From: WJMT01 sp964445575
GTDB lineage: Bacteria; Acidobacteriota; Aminicenantia; Aminicenantales; Aminicenantaceae
DNA length: 26,623 bases
NCBI GenBank assembly: GCA_964445575.1
Contig: CAYULB010000027.1
Span: forward strand, 1 to 26,623
Direction of reading: 5' to 3'
Part shown: in pieces, positions 15,599-23,217 of the stretch
Layout of the letters: the number at the start of each line of letters is the position of its first letter
Position numbering within the stretch: the first letter of the stretch is position 1
The notes under the pieces: model-generated
What the model was told of the DNA's origin: nothing
Databases searched by the model: none
The model's input: the letters and a program-made list of their open reading frames with translations, nothing else
Made by a program: the position numbers and the translations under genes

Positions 15599-17512
15599 TT
15601 ATTTCTTCCATTCCCTTATTTTTTCTCTAAGTCCCGGCTGGTCTGGATTGATTTCCAATGACTTCTCCCAAACACTCAGGGCCTCTTCTTTGTTGTCTAT
15701 CTGGAGCAGATACTCTCCCAGGGGATTCAGTAACTCAGGAGAAGCTCCAAGTTCAGTTATAGCTTTTTTGTATGTTCTTATCAGATTCAGTTTGATTTCT
15801 CTGGAATCTTTTTTGTGCTCAAGGGTTTTTTCCATTTGAATGATAGCTTTTTCAAAATTTCCTGAGTTTAAATACTGAAGTCCCAAGGCGTAAGAAAATT
15901 CAGGGTCCTCAGCTTTTGATAAGCGGAAGGTATAGAACCATGGTCTGGGAAGGTCCTGAGAGGGGGTTACATCAAATATTTCATTTGAGGAAACAATGTC
16001 TGTATTGCCCTCAAGGAGCCTTATTCGGATCATATAATGGGCAGGAGGAAATTCGTTAAGTGGGATTTTTTCGATAAAAGCTGGCTTTTCAGGATATTCG
16101 GAAACATTTTTGGTGAATTCAATAAACTTTTCTTTATTCTTATAAAAAGTGTATTTGAGCTGATAGCTTTTTTCTTCTCTTTCATTCAATCCGTGTATTT
16201 GAAAGGCTAAGACCAAAGTATCATCCTGCTTAAACATCCGGTTCAAGGGCAGATAAAGTTGGTAATCATTGATTTGAAAAGGCCGGCTTAAATGATCTTC
16301 CTGGGCTGCTTTTTTTATTCCATAAGCCAGCATAGGGGATGTCATTTGGAGGGTGTTTTCTGGTCCGGGAATAACCACCGTTCTTTCTAAAGAGGTAAAC
16401 TCTTTGGAGGTTTTGTTTTTCATAAGGATAGACAGTTTGAATCTGCCTGGAATGATGGGAAACATATCCAGTATATTCAAGGGCCTGTTTTTAATCTGAT
16501 TAATTTGGTCTCTAGTGAATTCCAGGGGAATAGATTTTTCAAACTGATAGATATGTCTATCCTGGGTGTCAGAAACGATGCCAAAAATCTCCAGGATAGT
16601 ATAGTATTTATCCTGGTAGTTTTCTATAGAAAGGCTTTCTGGCTCCAGGGCATACTGAATGAAATTCACTCCATTCAAGTCTTTTTTAGTTTTCACGAGG
16701 GATGAGTTCAAAATATAATTGGTGGTGTACTCAACTTCAACGGTGTCTTTGTACTCTAGAAATTTTTGGGCGTATATGTCTGTGACATGTGTGAGGGGGA
16801 CAGTGGGGATTTTATTTAAAACGTGTTCTGAAGACAGACTGGGCTTTCCGTATGGAGCTGGTTTTTCTCCTGGAATCAAGGTTAAAGTTGCATCTGAAAG
16901 GGAGGGTTCAATATTTATTATCTTTTCATAGGCAGTAACATAGTCAGTTGGGTCTCCTTCAAAATTGGTTAACAGCGCTTGAGGACCGTGGTTGAAGGGG
17001 CTGTAGAGTTGGTATTCTCCATGACCTTTTTTCTGGAAAAAAATAAGCTGTAAAGCAGGAGGCAGGCCTTTGTCTTCCAGCCCTTGATAGAACCAGATTT
17101 CAGAGGGATGGATTCCTATCTTGGTCTCAAAGGCTTGAACATCATCTGGAGGACCCAGGATTATATAAATCCTGCCTCTATCTGTCATCCATCCGGGTTT
17201 GGGAGTTTCTCTGCCAAAATTTTGGTTGGCATACTCTATGCGGCGGTAATGTTCTTCTTTATATTCATTTTTTTCTGTATCAGGTGCGGGGTCTCTTTGT
17301 TTCCAAAAAGCTTCCACAAACAGTTCCCGTTCGTGGTTTGATTGGAGTTTGAGAAAGACTTCTTTTTCTACTGGAGATATGATGTAAACCACTTCCTCTT
17401 CCAGCCATTTTTTATAATTCGGGGGGAGGTCTTTAATATCAGAATTCCCAGGGTTCGTTTGAACAACAAACCAGAAGGTCATCATTAAGATAAAAATGTT
17501 TCTTCTGATCAC
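15599..17512 (-). CDS. Secreted GWxTD-domain protein with C-terminal TPR
   Basis: A 637-residue exported protein. A GTG start (17512) with GAGGAG 7 nt upstream is followed by a signal peptide (IRRNIFILMMTFWFVVQT). The GWxTD domain spans about residues 30-150: a KQRDPAPDTEKNEYKEEHYRR segment, then GWMTDRGRIYIILGPPDD with the name motif at 107-111. The middle (about 250-530) is beta-rich and not recognised. The C-terminus (about 545-637) has two or three TPR-like helical pairs (FSYALGLQYLNSGNFEKAI, NKEEALSVWEKSLEINPDQ). GWxTD proteins are common in Acidobacteriota, Aminicenantes and Bacteroidota and their function is unknown; many are tied to the cell envelope. It converges on the TonB-dependent receptor with 38 bp between stops. 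Shared function is possible but not shown. Confidence 0.85.
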   Translation of the reverse strand: MIRRNIFILMMTFWFVVQTNPGNSDIKDLPPNYKKWLEEEVVYIISPVEKEVFLKLQSNHERELFVEAFWKQRDPAPDTEKNEYKEEHYRRIEYANQNFGRETPKPGWMTDRGRIYIILGPPDDVQAFETKIGIHPSEIWFYQGLEDKGLPPALQLIFFQKKGHGEYQLYSPFNHGPQALLTNFEGDPTDYVTAYEKIINIEPSLSDATLTLIPGEKPAPYGKPSLSSEHVLNKIPTVPLTHVTDIYAQKFLEYKDTVEVEYTTNYILNSSLVKTKKDLNGVNFIQYALEPESLSIENYQDKYYTILEIFGIVSDTQDRHIYQFEKSIPLEFTRDQINQIKNRPLNILDMFPIIPGRFKLSILMKNKTSKEFTSLERTVVIPGPENTLQMTSPMLAYGIKKAAQEDHLSRPFQINDYQLYLPLNRMFKQDDTLVLAFQIHGLNEREEKSYQLKYTFYKNKEKFIEFTKNVSEYPEKPAFIEKIPLNEFPPAHYMIRIRLLEGNTDIVSSNEIFDVTPSQDLPRPWFYTFRLSKAEDPEFSYALGLQYLNSGNFEKAIIQMEKTLEHKKDSREIKLNLIRTYKKAITELGASPELLNPLGEYLLQIDNKEEALSVWEKSLEINPDQPGLREKIREWKK

Positions 17513-17538
17513 TCAGAGTCTCCTCTTGGTTTTTGTTT

Positions 17539-17551
17539 AGGTTATTAACCT
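17539..17551. repeat. Small palindrome upstream of the GWxTD gene
   Basis: AGGTTA-T-TAACCT, a perfect 6-bp inverted repeat with a single central base, about 27 bp upstream of the GTG start. It may be a regulator half-site pair or a chance palindrome in AT-rich leader sequence. The rest of the 17513-17690 gap holds only AT-rich sequence with TATAAT-like boxes and no clear -35. Confidence 0.3.
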
Positions 17552-17690
17552 CTATTATTAGGAAATGGTTACACTTGGATATTATATATCATTATAGAAA
17601 AGTATAAACCACTACCATTCACAATTCTCAATACTTAAGTTCAATGTCGCATCAGCTAATGCCAAATTCTTTCAATATCAAAATGTCGAC

Positions 17691-19037
17691 TTAGGAATGA
17701 ATCATGTTTTTTAAAGTCTCAAATTCTTGAGGGGCAATATCTCCCCAGTAATAAGGAGCTGCTAGTTTATTATGGAGGAGGGGATCGTGTTTTTCGCTGA
17801 GTTTTTTTTCAAAAACCAGTTTTTTCCAATCCGAAGTATGGGGGACCGGCGAAAAGTAAGCCAGCCTGGGCCGCAATCCTAATTTTATGACCTGTTCAAT
17901 GCTGTCCTTAACACTGGAAAAATTTTGCCCGGGAATCCCTGTCATTAGATACACATTGATGTCTTTTTTGTGATAACCTGCTTTCTCCAGGTTTCTCACA
18001 GCTATCTCTAAGTCACCTGGCTTTACCTTGGGGCAGGAGCGCTTTATTATGGCCGGGTCAAAAGTTTCCTGGCTGAGAAAAAGGGATTGGACACCAGCTT
18101 TTTTGAACAGTTCCGCGGTTTTTTGGTCCAGGTCCCGGATGTGAAGACCGTTAGGAGTGTGAAAGGCGGCGCGTATTTTGTTTTTTATCAACTTCTCCAG
18201 TATGGGATGGATGTGATTTGCTTTATTGACGAGAAGGGCATCATCATAAAAAGCAATGTTGCGGGTTTGGTAGGTGTTTGTGAGAAGGCTTATTTCTTTT
18301 GCCACAGCCTGGGGATTCCGCTGATTAAATTGGGAGGAAAGAAAAGGACCTGCACAGAACGAGCATTTCATAGGACAGCCGCGGGAGGTAAGGATAGGTA
18401 GAGAGTTTTTGTTTCTCATCAGATGAAATGCAGGCAGGGAGAGGTCATCCAGATTATCAAACTGGACAGGTGAACAGAACTTATCTCCCAATAGGTCATT
18501 GAGAAGAGGAAGTATTTTTTTCTCTCCGGGTCCCTGGATGATGATATCAGCTCCTGATTCTTTTCGGGCGTGTTCCGGTAAAAGTGTCGGGTACACACCC
18601 CCTAAGACTACCGGCACATCCCCGAGATTTTTTTTAACCATCTCCACCACATGCTGGACTCCAGGATACCAATAGGTCATGGTGCATGAGAGCAGGATCA
18701 CGTCAGCTTTTTGGACTCTCTTTAGCTCACTGGCAAACAGCTCCACAGGAATCCCATATCTAGAGAATTTTCGCGGTACTTTGCTTAAAACCTCTGGTTT
18801 TTTAACTTCTGCTTTGGGAAAAGGGCCCCTCCCATCTATTTTAGTCTTGTATCTTTTCTTTAGAAGAGGGTGATGCCGGTCCAGGCAATCTATGAATTCG
18901 ATTTGGGCTGGAGTGTGTTTCAGGATAAGAGAAGCCACATAGAGCAGACCTAAAGGCTTCATCCAGAAGTCATAAGCTGTGAAGTCATAAATCCACGGAT
19001 TAATAAGAAGGACTTTGTATGGAGTGGTTTTCTTCAA
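17691..19037 (-). CDS. B12-binding radical SAM protein
   Basis: About 448 residues from a TTG at 19037. The N-terminus is a cobalamin-binding-like Rossmann domain (YKVLLINPWIYDF, GLLYVASLILKHT, ADVILLSCTMTYWYPG, VVLGGVYPTLLPEHA), although the DxHxxG cobalamin histidine motif is not evident. The radical SAM core follows, with the 4Fe-4S cluster cysteines in RGCPMKCSFC (C221, C225, C228 in this numbering). Such proteins carry out methylations, methylthiolations or rearrangements in cofactor, lipid or secondary metabolite pathways; the substrate is unknown. The open frame continues upstream to an ATG at 19085, but that start lies inside the tRNA-Leu gene and is rejected. No good Shine-Dalgarno precedes the TTG. 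The gene directly follows the tRNA on the same strand, so it may share its transcript. Confidence 0.82.
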   Translation of the reverse strand: MKKTTPYKVLLINPWIYDFTAYDFWMKPLGLLYVASLILKHTPAQIEFIDCLDRHHPLLKKRYKTKIDGRGPFPKAEVKKPEVLSKVPRKFSRYGIPVELFASELKRVQKADVILLSCTMTYWYPGVQHVVEMVKKNLGDVPVVLGGVYPTLLPEHARKESGADIIIQGPGEKKILPLLNDLLGDKFCSPVQFDNLDDLSLPAFHLMRNKNSLPILTSRGCPMKCSFCAGPFLSSQFNQRNPQAVAKEISLLTNTYQTRNIAFYDDALLVNKANHIHPILEKLIKNKIRAAFHTPNGLHIRDLDQKTAELFKKAGVQSLFLSQETFDPAIIKRSCPKVKPGDLEIAVRNLEKAGYHKKDINVYLMTGIPGQNFSSVKDSIEQVIKLGLRPRLAYFSPVPHTSDWKKLVFEKKLSEKHDPLLHNKLAAPYYWGDIAPQEFETLKNMIHS

Positions 19038-19057
19038 TGTTTTGTTTGAGATATATT

Positions 19058-19146
19058 TGGTGCGGAAGGTGGGACTCGAACCCACACGGCCTTTTGGGCC
19101 ATAAACTCCTGAGGCTTACGCGTCTACCAAATTCCGCCACTTCCGC
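19058..19146 (-). tRNA. tRNA-Leu (anticodon CAG)
   Basis: Read on the minus strand, the acceptor stem GCGGAAG (from 19146) pairs with CTTCCGC (19068-19062), followed by discriminator A and an encoded CCA (19060-19058). The D arm contains GGTAGACGC. The anticodon stem TAAGC/GTTTA encloses the loop CTCAGGA, giving anticodon CAG. There is a long class-II variable arm (GGCCCAAAAGGCC) as expected for leucine, and a T arm GTGGG-TTCGAGT-CCCAC. All stems pair. It stands alone, just upstream of the radical SAM gene. Confidence 0.95.
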
Positions 19147-19171
19147 ATGGTATTCAACTGTAGTGGTTTAA

Positions 19172-19431
19172 TAACTTGAACTATTCATAAAAAAATGGCG
19201 ATGTTTTCATTATTAAATTATTTTCAGCGATATACAAGATTTTTTCAAGAAAGTTTAGCTGAACGTTTTTTCTTATCATGATTTCAATTTTAATCGCCAT
19301 TTTTTTACCATTAAGGCGAGCCGCTCTCACTGCATCTGCTTCGTTACAGGGCATTCGCAGTGAAGGACCACCACTTCATGCCCTGATGCCTCGCATCTGC
19401 AGTAATCTCGACTCGCGAATAATCCAAGATA
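19172..19431 (-). mobile_element. MITE-like repeat, copy 2 (full length, 260 bp, inverted)
   Basis: The same 260-bp element as at 12001-12260, in opposite orientation. The ends are TAACTTGAACTATTCA at 19172-19187 and, on the other strand, TATCTTGGATTATTCG ending at 19431; each differs from the copy-1 end at three positions. The internal palindromes are kept, including ATGGCGAT...ATCGCCAT and AGGGCAT...ATGCCCT. It begins 26 bp beyond the 5' end of tRNA-Leu. In the rest of the 468-bp gap (19432-19614), before the VWFA-related gene, the only signal seen is a lone TATAAT at 19534-19539 without a convincing -35. Confidence 0.8.
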
Positions 19432-19614
19432 ATTATAAACGGATCCATCAAAACTGTAAAGAAGATGTCTCTTATTTTGTTGGGTTTCACCTATTTATGG
19501 ACAGGTCCCTTATATAAAAATCCCATAACAGGCTATAATTCAATGGCATATTTTTTGTTTCTGTGTTAAATCTATAAATACGGACTCAAATGACCAGAGG
19601 TTTTATGTTGGAAG

Positions 19615-20862
19615 ATGGATCGTTCTCATGAAAAAAAAAGAGGGAGAAAAACAATCACAAAACTGATACTTTTTTTGGGAATATTGACTTTAAGCTTTCC
19701 CTTTTTTGCTCAGGAAATCCAGCATGATGAAATCGTAGTCAATATCGAAGTACCGGTAAGGGTTTTTGATAGAGGGCAACTTGTTGATGATTTGACCATT
19801 GATGATTTTGAAATCTATGAAAACGGCCAACCTCAAAAAATCACAGCATGTTACTTGATAAAGAAGACACAAATAGAGCGTAAAGAAGAAAAAGGCACTT
19901 CTCTCTCTCCGGATGTTTCCAGAAATTTTATTCTTATGTTTGACCTTTGGGAATTTTTCCCAAAAGTAGAAAGAGCCATTGATATGTTTTTTGAGAATGT
20001 TGTTCTTCAAGGTGATTCCTTAATCGTATTAACTCCGGTGAAAGCTTATAACTTGAAGGAAATCGCATGGGATCACCAAAACAAACAGCAAATAGCGGAT
20101 CAGCTCAAAGAAATAGTGAGAAAAGATGCTGTGATGGGAAATTCTGAATACAGAAACACCTTAAAAGAATTTGAGGAGATCACAAGAGAATTGAATACAA
20201 TAGTGGGAATCCAGAGTGCAGCTAGGTCATACGGTGATGATATAGACCAACTGGATTATTCACTCCAAAAATACCAGGAAGCTCTTTCCCGAATGAAAAA
20301 TCAGAGAGAGGTGGATGAACAGAAATTAATAAATTTTTCTGAGTTATTAAAAGACCGAAGTGGACAAAAGATCGCCTTTCTTTTTTGTCAAAGAGAATTC
20401 ATAGCCCAACCCATGCCTAAAACAATTTCAATATTTGAAAGTCAATCTCAATTCAGACCGGATATCACGGCAAAGCTCAATGACCTTTTTACGAATTATA
20501 GAAGAGACATTTCTATTGATACAAACAAGATTAAAAAAGCCTTTTCAGATTCGTCAATATTGATTCATTTCTTGTACATCACAAAGTCACCTGAAAATGA
20601 AGCCGGGATTATGTTTAAGGAACAGTCAGAAGATATCTATAAGGCGTTTTCTGAAATAGCCAAATCAACCGGGGGATTGATTGAAAGCTCAGCCAATGCT
20701 GAATCATCATTTCAGAAAGCTGTGAAGGCTTCTGAAAACTATTATCTTCTTTATTATAGGCCTTCAGAGTATAAGAGAGACGGGAAATTTAAAAATATCC
20801 GGGTTAAGGTTAAAGTTGGAAAATATCAAATCACCCACCGAAGCGGTTATATTGCTGATTAA
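19615..20862 (+). CDS. VWFA-related (acidobacterial type) exported protein
   Basis: A 415-residue protein with a basic N-terminus, a hydrophobic signal segment (TKLILFLGILTLSFPFFAQ, about 15-33) and the family's opening VNIEVPVRVFDRGQLVDDLTIDDFEIYENGQPQKI. The VWA-like fold starts with RNFILMFDLWEFF. Its metal site is degenerate: D110 is kept, but the usual serines of DxSxS are W112 and F114. A helical, coiled-coil-prone insert spans about 150-260. The C-terminus has the family pattern YYLLYYRPSEYKRDGKFKNIRVKVKV...RSGYIAD. Its function is unknown; related proteins are envelope-associated in Acidobacteriota and Aminicenantes. It is followed after 35 bp by a beta-barrel-like protein on the same strand and may form an operon with it. 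Confidence 0.8.
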   Translation: MDRSHEKKRGRKTITKLILFLGILTLSFPFFAQEIQHDEIVVNIEVPVRVFDRGQLVDDLTIDDFEIYENGQPQKITACYLIKKTQIERKEEKGTSLSPDVSRNFILMFDLWEFFPKVERAIDMFFENVVLQGDSLIVLTPVKAYNLKEIAWDHQNKQQIADQLKEIVRKDAVMGNSEYRNTLKEFEEITRELNTIVGIQSAARSYGDDIDQLDYSLQKYQEALSRMKNQREVDEQKLINFSELLKDRSGQKIAFLFCQREFIAQPMPKTISIFESQSQFRPDITAKLNDLFTNYRRDISIDTNKIKKAFSDSSILIHFLYITKSPENEAGIMFKEQSEDIYKAFSEIAKSTGGLIESSANAESSFQKAVKASENYYLLYYRPSEYKRDGKFKNIRVKVKVGKYQITHRSGYIAD

Positions 20863-20897
20863 AGAAATGCTTTGATGGGGATTATAGAGAAAGAGCT

Positions 20898-21476
20898 GTG
20901 GTCAAGAAGAGTCATATCATTACATTCCTCATCTTGTTCTCTATTGGATTTATCTCAAAACAGGGAGTCAGTACTGTCCACGGCTATGGTCTGCATCGAG
21001 ATTTAGCATTAGGATATGATTTTTCTCAAGTTTTAGTGCTAAATTTCTTTATTGGGAAACAGTTCGGATTATGGGGAGGAGTGAAGATCCCCCTTGCCAG
21101 GCCAGAAGGAGAAAAAAGAGATTTCAGCCAGGAATATGCTGACAGGTATTATGGAAATGAATTTCTCGGGTACAGTAGAAAACTTTTTTATGGAATTGGT
21201 GGAGGATTCTCAATTTCTTTATTCAAGGAGCGGACTGTGGTCTACTTGGGCACAGGTGTCATACAGTTACTGAGGTACAGAGAGTATTTGATAGAGTATT
21301 ATCTGGACCACTCTTTTCAGTGGAGCAAAAAGTATTATATTGAAGACGGAAAAATATCAGAGGTCTCCTTAGATTTTATGGCCGGGGTTTATTTTCGTTA
21401 CCAGAAGATTCTTTTTGGAATCGGATACAGCAGCGGCACTTCAAATATCATTCTTCATGCTGGCACTTCATTTTGA
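20898..21476 (+). CDS. Small outer-membrane beta-barrel-like protein, unrecognised
   Basis: A 192-residue protein from a GTG at 20898. A signal-like hydrophobic segment (about 4-25) is followed by alternating polar/nonpolar, glycine- and tyrosine-rich strands (LALGYDFSQVLVLNFFIGKQFGLWGGVKI, KLFYGIGGGFSISLF, RTVVYLGTGVIQL, SLDFMAGVYFRYQKILFGIGYSSG) ending in a terminal phenylalanine. This fits an 8-stranded outer-membrane barrel, but I do not recognise a family. No strong Shine-Dalgarno is present, so translation may depend on the upstream VWFA-related gene, whose stop is 35 bp away. The pair may act together in the envelope; that is inferred only from position. Confidence 0.6.
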   Translation: MVKKSHIITFLILFSIGFISKQGVSTVHGYGLHRDLALGYDFSQVLVLNFFIGKQFGLWGGVKIPLARPEGEKRDFSQEYADRYYGNEFLGYSRKLFYGIGGGFSISLFKERTVVYLGTGVIQLLRYREYLIEYYLDHSFQWSKKYYIEDGKISEVSLDFMAGVYFRYQKILFGIGYSSGTSNIILHAGTSF

Positions 21477-21587
21477 TTCATTGACTTGATAAAACATTTT
21501 GATTTTTCCACATCAAGGGATTAGGATAAAAAAATAATTAAGGAAGTTTAGAAAAATTATGTTTTGGTGGCGAAAAGGACTCCATAA

Positions 21588-21811
21588 ACTCCGATTCATA
21601 TTGAAGAACTGGTCATCGGAAAAAGACCATGACTCCTTTTGTGAGACAAATCAATTCCGGAGAGAAAACCACTGTTTCTGTTTCCATAAAAGCACCTGAT
21701 TCACCAGGACGCTATGTTCTGGCCGTTGATTTGGTTTGTGAAGGAGTGACTTGGTTTTCACAGACTGGAAATCCACTTCTTTTCATTCCTGTTCGAGTCC
21801 AGAAATCCTGA
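21588..21811 (+). pseudogene. Frameshifted remnant of a C-terminal beta-sandwich domain
   Basis: The segment from 21629 reads MTPFVRQINSGEKTTVSVSI..., then SPGRYVLAVDLVCEGVTWFS. This resembles the C-terminal domain found on some bacterial glycosyltransferase and methyltransferase proteins, where a G-x-R-T stretch leads into PGE and ends in D-L-V-x-E-G-V-x-W-F. The expected upstream part, IEELVIGKR, lies in a different frame immediately before (21597-21623). Adding one A in the run at about 21618-21622 would join them as IGKRTMTPFVRQ. Further upstream both frames hit stops (TGA 21602, TAA 21585) and no larger gene is left. It is most simply a decayed gene end. A separate 60-residue small protein from the ATG at 21629 cannot be ruled out, but it has no Shine-Dalgarno. 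Confidence 0.5.
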
Positions 21812-21812
21812 T

Positions 21813-22964
21813 TCACCAGCGGAAAACAGCAGCCACTGATGATTTGACCGGCATCTCTTCTCTGGTTAAGGCATATACGGTCCCTCCCTGAGAGAGAGTT
21901 TGAACCGCACAGAGGTCAATGAGTTCCTGCAGGCCAGGCTTTCTTTGTTTTTCGATTTTAACCTGGCCTTTCTCAGGAATGAATGTTCCCCATTTGTGAT
22001 CAGCGACATTCAGGAAAAGTAATCCTACTCGTCCTTGTTGAGCCTCAGGCAGAATTTTCTTGATATCTTGGGAGGTTTTTTCAGTGTGGAATAAATCCTG
22101 GAACTGTTTGACTGCTTTTTCCTGTTCTTGTTTGAAATGAGATTCCACAACATCCCATGTTTTTTTGTGCAGTTCTTCATGAGACCATTCATCTGGATTT
22201 CCAGTTACAGCTTTGTCCAGGATATTGCCGTAGGAATTAACTTTTCGGAAGAGAGGAAGAAGATAATCTACTCCAGATAAGATTATAGGAGCGCTTTCTC
22301 CAGCTAATACCTTGCTGAGACCTTTATCCACATGTTGGAAATACCGCTGAATATCTTCCTTGAAATTATCTTTTCCTCCTCCATGGCCGTGAAACATGAC
22401 ATCTCCCCGTTTTTTTCCTGTGCGGCCGGCCACATGAAATTGGGATTGGGTTTCCAGATTGTCATAACCCAGGGCTTCCTCCATGCTGGTGGGCACATTC
22501 TCGAGCTCTATCTCTCTGTAACTGTAACGGGAGGCTTGAAGCAGGCGGATATTTTTTTGACTCAATGCCAGAATATAAAACTGTCCGTCTCCACTAAATA
22601 AAGAGAGAAGCGGTTTTATATAAAAGCGGTTGTTTATGACTACTTCTTCATTAAACTTCAAAGGAAGTCGATAGTAGCTGAAGCTTTCAGGAGTGATGAA
22701 TGCAGCCAATCCTTCACTTTGATGCTGCCAGAAGAAAGTGTTTTGGATAAGGTTATGAGCGGGGTTCAGAATGGCTGATATTTCATTAGATTTCAGGTTC
22801 CTTTTTTCCAGCTGTTTTTCCACATTTCCGATTAAATTTTTAAACCGGATGGGATTCTTTCGGGTCTCCCTTCCTGCTTTTTCAGCAGGCATGTAAAGAG
22901 AAATACAAATTTCGTCTTTACAGTTCATCAAGACTTCAAGTTCTTTTTTCGCGAGCAAACGCAT
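21813..22964 (-). CDS. baeRF3-type eRF1-like protein (putative peptidyl-tRNA hydrolase / ribosome rescue)
   Basis: A 383-residue cytoplasmic protein that matches my memory of the bacterial release-factor family 3 pattern. The N-terminal domain contains CISLYMPAEKAGRETRKNPIRFKNLI and FWQHQSEGLAAFITPESFSYYRLP. The eRF1-domain-2-like part begins with FYILALSQKNIRLLQASR and leads into a loop FHGHGGGKDN (191-200), followed by a long helix (IQRYFQHVDKGLSKVL). A domain-3-like end contains PIILSGVDYLLPLFRKVNSY and GGTVYALTREEMP...VAAVFRW. The glycine-rich loop occupies the place of the catalytic GGQ loop of eRF1, but no glutamine is present. AGGAGGG lies 7 nt before the ATG. It is monocistronic. The function as a nascent-chain releasing or translation quality-control factor is inferred from the family. 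Confidence 0.75.
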   Translation of the reverse strand: MRLLAKKELEVLMNCKDEICISLYMPAEKAGRETRKNPIRFKNLIGNVEKQLEKRNLKSNEISAILNPAHNLIQNTFFWQHQSEGLAAFITPESFSYYRLPLKFNEEVVINNRFYIKPLLSLFSGDGQFYILALSQKNIRLLQASRYSYREIELENVPTSMEEALGYDNLETQSQFHVAGRTGKKRGDVMFHGHGGGKDNFKEDIQRYFQHVDKGLSKVLAGESAPIILSGVDYLLPLFRKVNSYGNILDKAVTGNPDEWSHEELHKKTWDVVESHFKQEQEKAVKQFQDLFHTEKTSQDIKKILPEAQQGRVGLLFLNVADHKWGTFIPEKGQVKIEKQRKPGLQELIDLCAVQTLSQGGTVYALTREEMPVKSSVAAVFRW

Positions 22965-23217
22965 GAATTATCCCTCCTATTCTTAATTATACCCATAATA
23001 GCTTTGCCATTTCACGGCCTAAAAAAAAGATGTTCTTCGTCGATGCTGAAGGCAACCGGTCCTCAATGCTCACTCATGACCCCATCGAGTGACCATCTTC
23101 TTTGGTGCTGATTTTCAGAATTTTTTCTGAACTTTTTTGAGCCATCCAACCCTTGCGTTTTATATCTTATATTCTATTATGCCTCAAATCGAGGGAAACT
23201 TCAAAATGAGATTACTC

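Noticed and set aside
19037..19085. Extension of the radical SAM protein to the ATG at 19085
   Set aside because: This start lies within a well-formed tRNA-Leu gene on the same strand; the first residues are translated tRNA sequence and do not resemble the family.
19278..19517. 79-codon reading frame over MITE copy 2
   Set aside because: It lies mostly inside a palindromic repeat and the frame is not kept in copy 1; no Shine-Dalgarno sequence. Treated as chance.
23114..23131. Hairpin TTCAGAA-TTTT-TTCTGAA followed by T residues, as a terminator
   Set aside because: The T-tract is on the plus strand but the genes on both sides are read from the minus strand; in the minus direction no T-run follows the stem. 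The 22965-23217 gap holds nothing else I can support.
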